The position numbers and the translations under genes are program-made. Below, piece by piece: positions 9,252 through 19,455 of a stretch of DNA of 64,000 nt. The notes under the pieces were generated by a model, which did no database searches, was not told the DNA's origin, and was given only the letters and a program-made list of their open reading frames with translations. Each line of letters begins with the position of its first letter. Position 1 is the stretch's first letter. Source of the DNA: Leptospira tipperaryensis (GTDB lineage Bacteria > Spirochaetota > Leptospiria > Leptospirales > Leptospiraceae). Location of the stretch: positions 3,220,001 to 3,284,000 of the forward strand of contig NZ_CP015217.1 in NCBI RefSeq assembly GCF_001729245.1. Direction: 5' to 3'.

Positions 9252-10151
9252 TTATAATTCTTGAATTAGCTTAATAATTTTAGAAGAGACCAATCTTTCG
9301 TCTTTTTGCCAGAGTTTTGTGTGTTCTCCTCCGGGAATTCCTACAAATTCCTTCGGGGCTTTTGCCGCCTCTCCCAATCTGACCCCGTGTTCGTAAGGAA
9401 CTCCGTTATCAGCGTCTCCGTGAAAGATCAAAACCGGTCTCGGAGAAATCTTTCCGATAACTTTTTCCGGAGACAACTCGTCGGTTTCTAAGTTTCCTCG
9501 AAGTTCGTAAAAGAATACTACCAAGGGCAAAAGCGGATACTTGGGGAGTCCAAAATCTTTTTTTGCGTTGTATGCGATCACGTCCGTAAAGTCGGCAAAT
9601 CCGGAATCAAAAATTCCTATCTTAACTTCCGGATTCTCAGCCATAAAAAGAACGGAAGTGGAGGAACCCATAGAAAAACCGAGAATGCCGAAAGACTTCA
9701 TTCCTCTTTGTTTTGCATATTCGAGAGTCGCGAGAAGATCCTTTCTTTCGTGAAAGCCCATGGAACTAAAAGACTTTTGACTTTCTCCACAATCTCTCAA
9801 GTCGGGAAGAATTACGTTGATTCCCTGATCGTGAAACAATTTCGCATAACGTAATCCTTCTCTTCTCGTTGCGCCGCGCCCGTGAATCGATAGAATCACC
9901 TTATCCGATTTTTTCGCCGACGGAATCCACCAAGCTGAGATCTTCATTCCATCCGATGTCGTATATTCCAGATTCTCAAAGTCCAAACCCAAATCCGTCT
10001 TTGGATCTCCGCAAAAGATATAATGATCTTTAGTGCAACGGTGCGGCTTGGGATGAAGAAGAACCCCCGAAAAATACCAGGCGCCGCCAATGACAAGAAG
10101 AATGGAGAGCGTTATCATTCCGAGAAGTGTTCTTACAATTCTTTGTTTCAT
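9252..10151 (-). CDS. Membrane-anchored alpha/beta hydrolase
   Basis: From the ATG at 10151 the protein has 299 residues: a single N-terminal membrane segment (about 8-30) and an alpha/beta hydrolase fold. Visible features are the strand VILSIHGRGATRREG with the oxyanion-hole region, the nucleophile elbow GFSMGSS with Ser160, VLIFHGDADNGVP with the likely catalytic Asp, and GGEHTK with the catalytic His near the end. This layout resembles the BEM46/YqkD group of periplasm-facing serine hydrolases of unknown substrate. A start at 10199 would add 16 residues but has no better ribosome-binding site. The gene is convergent with tpx. Confidence 0.8.
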   Translation of the reverse strand: MKQRIVRTLLGMITLSILLVIGGAWYFSGVLLHPKPHRCTKDHYIFCGDPKTDLGLDFENLEYTTSDGMKISAWWIPSAKKSDKVILSIHGRGATRREGLRYAKLFHDQGINVILPDLRDCGESQKSFSSMGFHERKDLLATLEYAKQRGMKSFGILGFSMGSSTSVLFMAENPEVKIGIFDSGFADFTDVIAYNAKKDFGLPKYPLLPLVVFFYELRGNLETDELSPEKVIGKISPRPVLIFHGDADNGVPYEHGVRLGEAAKAPKEFVGIPGGEHTKLWQKDERLVSSKIIKLIQEL

Positions 10152-10300
10152 GATTTTTCCAACCGACGAAGAAACGTGTCGCCTCGTTCGAACAAACAAA
10201 ATTCTTATAAATCCAATTTACTTGGATAAAGAATCCGTTCACAAAGCGCTCGAGAAGAATCTCAGGGCTCGCAAAGAAAGGCAAGAACTAATCCTTGGTA

Positions 10301-11395
10301 TTATCTTTCGATCACTACCTTTGGTCCCGCGTCCAACAACGCGTCCGGAGCGTCCTTCCAAGAAGCAGTCAAAGTTGTAACCTTACACGGACAAAAATGG
10401 GGATGTTCTGCCAAGTGCAAAAGATCGTGCAAAGTCGGTTGTACGTTCACTCTTCCCGTCTGAAACGTAACCCCTCTTCCATACATCTCCAATAGAGGAA
10501 TGGAAGTTTTTCTTTTGTAATAGATTCCCACACTCGTACAATGTCCGCCGGGAAGAAGAGAACGAAGCGCAAACGTTAGTCCTTCTTCGTTTGCACTCGC
10601 GTCCACAGTGATCGGATATTGAATGGAAGGATCCGGATATCTTTTCGCGAGAATTGTAGCGCCAAAACTTTCGGCGATCCGATTTCTTTGCGGATCGTCA
10701 TCCACATAGGTTACGGGAGAACCCATAGCACGAGCGATCATCGTCGAATACAATCCCACACTCTTCGCTCCGCCTCCGACGACTAAAACGGGACTACCCG
10801 GATTTTGTTTTAAGAATGGCCCGACCGTTCTGTAACCGTCGGGAATATTATCGCTCATACTTGCCGCGTCCACTGGAGAAAGAGACGCGGGTAAAGGAAT
10901 GAGCATATAATCGGCAAAAGGAACTCGAACCAAATCGGAAAATGCGCCTCCCCATTTTTTTCCACCCAGATCTCCGAACCCATACATAGAACGAGGCGGA
11001 ACGGAAGTACAACTGTTAGTCAGACCCGCCCTACAACGATCGCATTTACCGCAGGCGATCTGAAATGCTACGATGACTTGATCTCCGGGTTTTACATTTT
11101 TCACCCGGTCGCCCACGTTCTTAACTTTTGCCACAAACTCATGGCCGAACGGATAAGGCCCTCTAAACGGAGCCTTTCCTAATGCCGTATTAGAAATCAA
11201 ACTATATGCATGATTCCTAATAAAGTGTAATAACTTCCCTTTGAAAGGAGCCTCCCCTTTCAAAATTTCCAGATCCAAATCGCATCTCGCGACCGCGATC
11301 GGTTCCACCAAGGCGTCCTCGTCCGATTCCAAACGAGGTTCCGGAACGTCCCACCATTCCAGCTTCCCCGGGCGAAGGAACATAAGCTGTTGCAT
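10301..11395 (-). CDS. Zinc-dependent alcohol dehydrogenase (MDR family)
   Basis: The 364-residue medium-chain dehydrogenase has the GroES-like N-terminal domain with the catalytic-zinc pattern ARCDLD...GHEF, structural-zinc cysteines in CGKCDRCRAGLTNSC, and a Rossmann motif VLVVGGGAKSVGLYS. The substrate cannot be told from sequence. The ATG at 11395 has GGAG six bases upstream. An ATG 12 bases earlier lies inside that site and in an operator-like palindrome, so 11395 is preferred. Two AGAC-N6-GTCT palindromes overlap the promoter region, which suggests control by a TetR-like repressor; none is encoded nearby. Confidence 0.87.
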   Translation of the reverse strand: MQQLMFLRPGKLEWWDVPEPRLESDEDALVEPIAVARCDLDLEILKGEAPFKGKLLHFIRNHAYSLISNTALGKAPFRGPYPFGHEFVAKVKNVGDRVKNVKPGDQVIVAFQIACGKCDRCRAGLTNSCTSVPPRSMYGFGDLGGKKWGGAFSDLVRVPFADYMLIPLPASLSPVDAASMSDNIPDGYRTVGPFLKQNPGSPVLVVGGGAKSVGLYSTMIARAMGSPVTYVDDDPQRNRIAESFGATILAKRYPDPSIQYPITVDASANEEGLTFALRSLLPGGHCTSVGIYYKRKTSIPLLEMYGRGVTFQTGRVNVQPTLHDLLHLAEHPHFCPCKVTTLTASWKDAPDALLDAGPKVVIER

Positions 11396-11406
11396 ACAAT
11401 TCTCCA

Positions 11407-11454
11407 TAGACCAAATGGTCTATTCATAAAGAATGCATACAGACAAGTCTGTCT
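11407..11454 (-). promoter_or_regulatory. Tandem operator-like palindromes upstream of the alcohol dehydrogenase
   Basis: Two inverted repeats share the pattern AGAC-N6-GTCT. The first is TAGACCAAATGGTCTA at 11407-11422 (7-bp arms), and the second is AGACAAGTCTGTCT at 11441-11454. They begin 33 bp apart, about three helical turns. Such arrangement is typical of repressors of the TetR type. The regulator is unknown. Confidence 0.55.
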
Positions 11455-11703
11455 ATTATAATTTTAAAGAAAATTCTCCCTTTGAAATAAATTTTTGCGG
11501 GTTTTAAACCGAGCCTAAGAAAGAATTTTTTACAAAACTCACACGAAAAACGCCGAAATCTACGAATTTTAGAAAGGTCGGGAATCTCATTATGGAAAAC
11601 GTGGGAACTCCTCACTTTCTCATTGAGGTCCTCCGCCACGATCAGCCTTTGAAAAGATTTTTGGCTTGAACCGGCTTTTTCTTAACCGCAATCGCCATTC
11701 TAA

Positions 11704-11753
11704 AATAAAAAATCCCCTGGAGGTTCGGACCAAAGACCCGATTCCAGAGGATT
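11704..11753 (-). terminator. Intrinsic terminator after the aldehyde dehydrogenase
   Basis: On the minus strand AATCCTCTGGA (11753-11743) pairs with TCCAGGGGATT (11721-11711) across a long loop that can form a smaller inner hairpin. The stem is followed by TTTTTATTTT. It sits 33 bp downstream of the aldehyde dehydrogenase stop codon. Confidence 0.75.
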
Positions 11754-11785
11754 GACTTCAAACTAAAAGATTCTAATTCTTAAAC

Positions 11786-13267
<1,482 letters not shown>

Positions 13268-13868
13268 CGGAAGTAGCTCCTTAATCTATCTAGTTACAAA
13301 AGTATTCTTTCGGGAATAAGCCCGATCTGGGCGGCCTCATTCTATCATCGGGGAAAGGGAAAGCAATTCTTTTTATCGGCTTTTTCCTCGTTTCCCCCTA
13401 ATAGACCGAATGCGAAGTGAGAATCGTTCCAAATCCGACAAAGGTTACTTTTTGGGAAAACCCTGTTTTGAGGGAATAGAATCGCACGAAACAATCAAAA
13501 CAACCGTGGAAACAAAACCTCAAATCGAAGCCGAGAGAAAAGAAAACAGATCTGTTTAAAAAAAGAGCGTTCTTCCTTTGCGTTAGGCGTTCATTCCCTG
13601 CCTCATCAAACTTAGAATCCAAAGACAATTTTGTATTTTAGGGGATTTTTTTGCGTCCAATTTCACCGAAGCGAAAAGGATCGAATTATAAGAATTTTGC
13701 TTATCGAAAATTTTGAATGCGACGGAATAAAACGCAAAATATTATGCGAAGAAGATCTATAATTGAAATAAAAGCGAAATAGAATTAGGAAATATTTTTC
13801 CAAGAATTCGAACGAAGAATTCTCGATGACTTGACAAGAAAAGAACGCGTCCGGAAGAATTAAACAAT
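13268..13868. other. Intergenic space without a recognised gene
   Basis: About 600 bp separate two divergent genes. A 76-codon minus-strand frame starting with TTG at 13628 has no ribosome-binding site and no recognisable protein. The sequence becomes AT-rich from about 13680. It presumably holds the promoters of both neighbours; no convincing site or RNA was seen. Confidence 0.5.
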
Positions 13869-15395
13869 ATGAGCCAGACTAAAGCATTAGAATTACATCA
13901 CCACCAAGATCTCGGCTTTTACAGCAATCTCAAGGATCTCAATCACCCGGTTCAAGAGAATGCTCCGATTCACTATAAATTTCACAATCTTACGGAAAAC
14001 GTCGATTCCATTATCAGCAGAACCTTGGATCGTTATCTCCTACAACTCGACATCATCTATATTCGGGATTCGGTTTTCTCAGCTTTGAGAGAAACGATCG
14101 CAAATTCCATCAAAGCAAATATCAAAAGAATTTATTTCCGAGAACTCGAAGCCGATATCCAAAATCCGGAAATCTACAAACAAAAGATTTTGGGTTTTAA
14201 GAAAAAATACTTGGACAACAAGGAAAAATACGAGGAACTCCTTCTTCGAAACAACTTTGTAGTGCTCGTATCTTTTATTCATAACAAGGATATGATTCGA
14301 ATTCGAGTGATGAACAACGTAAAACTCAGTCCTACCGAAGTGGAGCGTATCAACCTAAGAATCGAAAAGGCAAAACAATACAACGATCTCGCAGAGGCCT
14401 TTCTCGAAGCCGGAGACGAAACCGAAGGCGCTGGTCTCGGGCTTATCATGTCCTTGATGATGCTCAAAAACGACGGACTCGCAGCTTCCTCTTATAAAAT
14501 AGAAAGCCAAGGAAACAACACGAGCGTTATCATCGACATTCCTCTCAACATCAGCAAAGAAAATCTTCAACTCCAGAAAACCGAAGATATCCTAAAGAAT
14601 ATCGACGGACTTCCTACCTTTCCGAAATCGATCCAAGATATCCAAGCGATGATCGAAAGACCGAATTCTTCGATCAGTCAGATCGCTGAAGTTATCAAAA
14701 AAGACGTGGCTCTTTCCGCAAATATTCTTAAACTTGCGAACTCCGCGGCGTTTATCCGCGCGAACAAGGTGGAATCTTTGGACAGAGCGATTCAGCTCAT
14801 CGGTCTCAAAGAACTCAATCAACTCCTCTATTCTCTCGGAACAAAACAAATTCTGGAAGATAAGTTTCCCGCGTTTCTTTCGATCTGGGATAAATCCAAT
14901 CAATGCGCGTTCTATTGTAAGCTCATCGCAAATCGTATGGTTCTACCAAAAGATACGATCAGCAATCTCATGTCCGCCGCGTTGTTACACGACATCGGAG
15001 AAATCATTCTTCTTTCACTGGAAGAAAGAACGATGAAAAGTATCGGAAAAATCTCCGCCTCCAAAGAGATCGCGTCCGCGGTTTCCATGGAAGAAGCTGC
15101 ATTAGGAATCACTCATACAAAAGTCGGAGCTCTCATCGCGGAAAAATGGAATTTCCCCGATGTCTACGCAAAGGCTATGGAATATCACCACAGAGTTCTT
15201 CTCGTAGACGAAGAATTCGCGCCTTATGTTTATCCGATCTATCTGGCCGACATGATGATCAAGATCAACAACGAAGAAGCGAAATACAGCGAGATTCCGG
15301 AAAAGATTCTCCAGTATTGTAAATTCAATACATCGGGAGATTTTCATTCTTTTAGAACCAAATCCCTGGAGAGTTTTTTAGCAAGCACTCGCTGA
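13869..15395 (+). CDS. GHKL ATPase-like and HDOD fusion regulatory protein
   Basis: The 508-residue cytosolic protein joins two signalling modules. The N-terminal half (about 50-235) looks like a histidine-kinase ATP-binding fold without a phospho-acceptor domain: [13 protein letters not shown] corresponds to the N-box, and [17 protein letters not shown] to the G2 box and helix. The C-terminal half (about 240-500) is an HDOD domain: [44 protein letters not shown] and [15 protein letters not shown] domains usually sit in output proteins of c-di-GMP or stress signalling, and most have lost HD hydrolase activity. Function is inferred only as signal transduction. The gene is flanked by unrelated single genes. 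Confidence 0.8.
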   Translation: MSQTKALELHHHQDLGFYSNLKDLNHPVQENAPIHYKFHNLTENVDSIISRTLDRYLLQLDIIYIRDSVFSALRETIANSIKANIKRIYFRELEADIQNPEIYKQKILGFKKKYLDNKEKYEELLLRNNFVVLVSFIHNKDMIRIRVMNNVKLSPTEVERINLRIEKAKQYNDLAEAFLEAGDETEGAGLGLIMSLMMLKNDGLAASSYKIESQGNNTSVIIDIPLNISKENLQLQKTEDILKNIDGLPTFPKSIQDIQAMIERPNSSISQIAEVIKKDVALSANILKLANSAAFIRANKVESLDRAIQLIGLKELNQLLYSLGTKQILEDKFPAFLSIWDKSNQCAFYCKLIANRMVLPKDTISNLMSAALLHDIGEIILLSLEERTMKSIGKISASKEIASAVSMEEAALGITHTKVGALIAEKWNFPDVYAKAMEYHHRVLLVDEEFAPYVYPIYLADMMIKINNEEAKYSEIPEKILQYCKFNTSGDFHSFRTKSLESFLASTR

Positions 15396-15618
15396 ACTTC
15401 AATCGCCGGAAAAAGACCGACGATCTATAACAAATTTAGAATACAGTTTGAAAAAAATTATTTTCGAAATTAAAAGTCAAATTTAAGGCATTTAGCCAGA
15501 AAGAACGCGGATTTCGTTTTATACCTGTTCGCTTAACAAAATACACCCTTCGGTCTATTGTTGTTCCTCCGTCCCTATGCGAGAATAAGACTCGTTGAGG
15601 CGAAAGCCGGAGGGATGT

Positions 15619-16902
15619 ATGAGATTTCCAAAAATAGTGAGTCTGGTTCTGACAGGAGTTCTCCTTTTGGGAGGGACCGCCTGTACGAATTCTCAAGATC
15701 CCAATCTCCTTTGGTTGTTGAGCGCAACCTCGCCGAATCCCTCTCCCGCTCCGGACGGAGAACAACCGTTTAGCATCGTAATCAACGACGAAACCGCTCC
15801 CGTGGATTTCGTTTTCGATACCACAAAGACCGTGAACGTAAATATTCAGGTTTTAAGTCCGGAATCTCCGATCTCCGGAAGTTTAGTACAAATCTTTAAT
15901 ATAGACGACACGGCCCAAAAATCCGTTTTTAGAGCCGTAACCGCGGAGAATGGAGAAGTCAAAGGAAGTTTCACGATCGACGAGGCGACTCGCAAGGTAA
16001 CTCTCAAAGTGGAAGCCTTCGGTCAACTCTACGAAGCTGAAATCGAAATCATCAATTCGTTTAGCATTTCTCGGAAAATCACCGTCATCATCAAAGGAAA
16101 CAACGTGCTTCTTCCCGATTCGGACGGGGACGGAATCGTGGACCGAGACGATACTTATCCGAACGATCCGACTCGTGCGAGTACGTTCCGTTATCCTGCC
16201 GAAGGATACTATACGATTTCCTACGAAGACTTATTTCCCAACCAAGGGGACGCGGACTTTAACGATTACAACGTAAGAGTCGTCTTTGAAGAAGACTGGA
16301 ACGCAAAAGGTCAGGTCTCAAGGATTCGGGCAAAATATACCCACGTGGCAAAAGGTGCGGGATACAATCACACACTTCACTTAACAATTCCCGGAGTTAC
16401 CGCTTCTTCCTATTCTTTAACTCGTTATGCTTACGATGGAACGACGGTGGAAAATAATTTTTCAGGAAACGATACTGCGATTCAAACCCTGGAAATTCTT
16501 CCGAAATCCAATACTACAATTCCTTCCTCCAATACTTCCCGATCCAATACAACTTTCAAAATCGGAAAGTCAGCGGCTTTGGAAGTCGTGTTACAAAATG
16601 CGATCAATCGTGTGACCCTGGGAGCGGCTCCTTACGACACATTCATCAAGGTCATCAACACAAATCAGGAGATTCACTTTCCAAGAAGATACTTTGATTC
16701 CAACGGAAAGGATCTCTATCTGGATTCTACCGGATTTCCTTGGGCGCTTTTGGTTACGGGAAACTTTCTCTGGCCTTATGAAAGCACGGACATTCGGAAA
16801 TCGTATCCTTCTTTCCAAAGCTGGTACGAATCGATGGGAAATCTCAACGCGGATTGGTATCTGACACCGGTTACCTCCGAAGTTTTTCCCGCTACAAACT
16901 AA
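15619..16902 (+). CDS. lruC: LruC-type lipoprotein (LruC domain)
   Basis: The 427-residue lipoprotein has a signal peptide ending in LLGGTAC with the lipidated Cys22. An Ig-like N-terminal part follows, then a calcium-binding-like DSDGDGIVDRDD run and the LruC domain (GYYTISYEDLFPNQGDADFNDYNVRV). LruC is a leptospiral lipoprotein described as a recurrent-uveitis antigen. The match is from recognition of domain order and size (about 47 kDa), so the symbol is likely rather than certain. The ATG at 15619 has GGAGG five bases upstream; an in-frame ATG 24 bases earlier is less well placed. It is followed by a strong terminator, so it is monocistronic. Confidence 0.8.
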   Translation: MRFPKIVSLVLTGVLLLGGTACTNSQDPNLLWLLSATSPNPSPAPDGEQPFSIVINDETAPVDFVFDTTKTVNVNIQVLSPESPISGSLVQIFNIDDTAQKSVFRAVTAENGEVKGSFTIDEATRKVTLKVEAFGQLYEAEIEIINSFSISRKITVIIKGNNVLLPDSDGDGIVDRDDTYPNDPTRASTFRYPAEGYYTISYEDLFPNQGDADFNDYNVRVVFEEDWNAKGQVSRIRAKYTHVAKGAGYNHTLHLTIPGVTASSYSLTRYAYDGTTVENNFSGNDTAIQTLEILPKSNTTIPSSNTSRSNTTFKIGKSAALEVVLQNAINRVTLGAAPYDTFIKVINTNQEIHFPRRYFDSNGKDLYLDSTGFPWALLVTGNFLWPYESTDIRKSYPSFQSWYESMGNLNADWYLTPVTSEVFPATN

Positions 16903-16916
16903 ACCGGAACTCATTT

Positions 16917-16949
16917 CCCCGGGATTTTCTTCCCGGGGTCTCTTTTTTT
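16917..16949 (+). terminator. Intrinsic terminator after lruC
   Basis: CCCCGGGA (16917-16924) pairs with TCCCGGGG (16931-16938) around a six-base loop and is followed by TCTC and seven T residues. It lies 15 bp after the lruC stop. Confidence 0.9.
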
Positions 16950-16990
16950 CTTTTCTTTCTTTCCATCGCGTGAAATCCTTCCAAGCTCGT

Positions 16991-18045
<1,055 letters not shown>

Positions 18046-18049
<4 letters not shown>

Positions 18050-18714
18050 AACCTCTAACAAAAATATTCTTAGTCGATGATCACGCCATTCTTAGAGAAG
18101 GGCTCAAGATGATTCTTTCCGGACAACCCGGTTTGGAAATTTGCGGAGAATCCGGAGACGCCGAAAAGGCTCTGGATCAAATCGGAAAACTGAGTCCAGA
18201 TCTCGTCATCACCGATATCTCGATGCCGGGTTTAAGCGGAATCGACTTAGTGAAAAATCTGAGAAAACACTATCCGAATATTCGAACCATCATTCTCTCT
18301 CGTCATGATAATAAGGAATACGTTCAAAAATTACTCGAACTCGGAATCAACGGTTACGTTCTCAAAGACGACGCCGGAAACGATCTCTTACGTGCGATCG
18401 AAGCGGTTCACAAAGGGGAAACGTATTTAAGTCCCGGGATCACCGCTCATTTTCTTTCCGGCTTTGTAGGCTCGGGAAAACCGGGAGAAGACAACCAAGA
18501 CGCGAAGAAGGCTTTCTCTGTTCTTTCGGATCGGGAAAGAGAAATTTTAAAATTGGTAGCGGAAGGAAATTCCAACGAGTCAATCGGAAAAATTTTAAGA
18601 ATTTCTCCCGCAACCGTAAAGGTCCACCGCGCGAACATCATGAAAAAATTAGATCTTCATAAAGTTGCGGACTTGGTAATGTATGCGATCCGCGCGGGTT
18701 TGATCGAGTCATAG
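18046..18714 (+). CDS. NarL/FixJ-family response regulator
   Basis: The 222-residue protein has a receiver domain (DDHAILREGLK, phospho-acceptor Asp57 in VITDISMPGLSG, Lys in GYVLKDD). The C-terminal LuxR-type helix-turn-helix reads LSDREREILKLVAEGNSNESIG followed by ISPATVKVHRANIMKKLD. Phosphorylation by the overlapping upstream kinase presumably controls DNA binding. The targets are unknown. The ATGA overlap shows translational coupling. Confidence 0.92.
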
Positions 18715-18859
18715 AATGGAAACCGAAGGACGATAAACTCCGCTTCTCCGATGGAACTCAAGTCCATGGGAATCCCCGTTGGTCGGCAATACGTTCTCTA
18801 AAATTGTTAAGCGAAGAATGGACAGGGGTCATTTTTAAAATAACTGCGGAAAGACGGAA

Positions 18860-19198
18860 ATGAGTTCGGATCCGATTTTAGAACATTATCCTTTTCTTAT
18901 CTATCTACCGGAAGAAATCCTAAAAGAATTGGATCTAAATGTGCTGATGCTTCCGTCCTTTAGACAAAGAGAAAAAATCAGGGAGTTGGAAGAAAAAACC
19001 CAGTCCTTTGTCGCTCTATACAAGAAGGGTTACGTAGCGAAGGGAAAACATCTTTGTAAAACGATTCGATCTGCACAACTCGACCCCGACGCGTTAGAGC
19101 TGATTTTTCAATGGGAAAAAAAAATCCAGAAGGAAAACGAAACCGTCTTGGTCGCGTATCACAAACCGATTCTGTATTTCGATGCCTACGTATTTTAA
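18860..19198 (+). CDS. Conserved-looking small protein of unknown function
   Basis: This 112-residue soluble protein is not recognised. It has a GGAAAGACGGAA purine stretch before its ATG and codon use like its neighbours, with helix-rich charged segments such as REKIRELEEKTQSFVALYKKG. There is no signal peptide, membrane segment or metal motif. It lies 145 bp after the response regulator on the same strand, so it could belong to that transcript, but nothing in the sequence shows a link. Confidence 0.6.
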   Translation: MSSDPILEHYPFLIYLPEEILKELDLNVLMLPSFRQREKIRELEEKTQSFVALYKKGYVAKGKHLCKTIRSAQLDPDALELIFQWEKKIQKENETVLVAYHKPILYFDAYVF

Positions 19199-19455
19199 AC
19201 CGGGGTCCAGCTCCGTAATTTTCGCTTCATTCTTCGTTTCTCACTCTCCTCTTCCATCCTGATCTTTGATAAGTAAGTAAAAAAACGAAAGAATTACTGG
19301 CTTCCTTTGTTAGAGAAAAGTGTATCTTTTACGGGTTGCTTTCGCTTTATTCAGTCAAGCACCTGAGTGCTTCAAATCGAACACACAAGAGGATGATTCC
19401 CGTTCCGATCTTCGATATATTCTTTACTATAGAAAAAGGAAGAACCAACAAAACT

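Noticed and set aside
11424..11639. Minus-strand 71-codon frame upstream of the alcohol dehydrogenase, considered as a repressor gene
   Set aside because: No helix-turn-helix, no ribosome-binding site, and it covers the operator and promoter region; composition looks non-coding.
13398..13628. Minus-strand 76-codon frame in the 600-bp gap
   Set aside because: It starts with TTG without a ribosome-binding site and its residues are Phe/Cys-rich with no pattern; probably chance.
19336..19455. Longer N-terminus for the VIT-domain protein
   Set aside because: The added 40 residues contain no signal or conserved pattern, and no ribosome-binding site precedes 19336.
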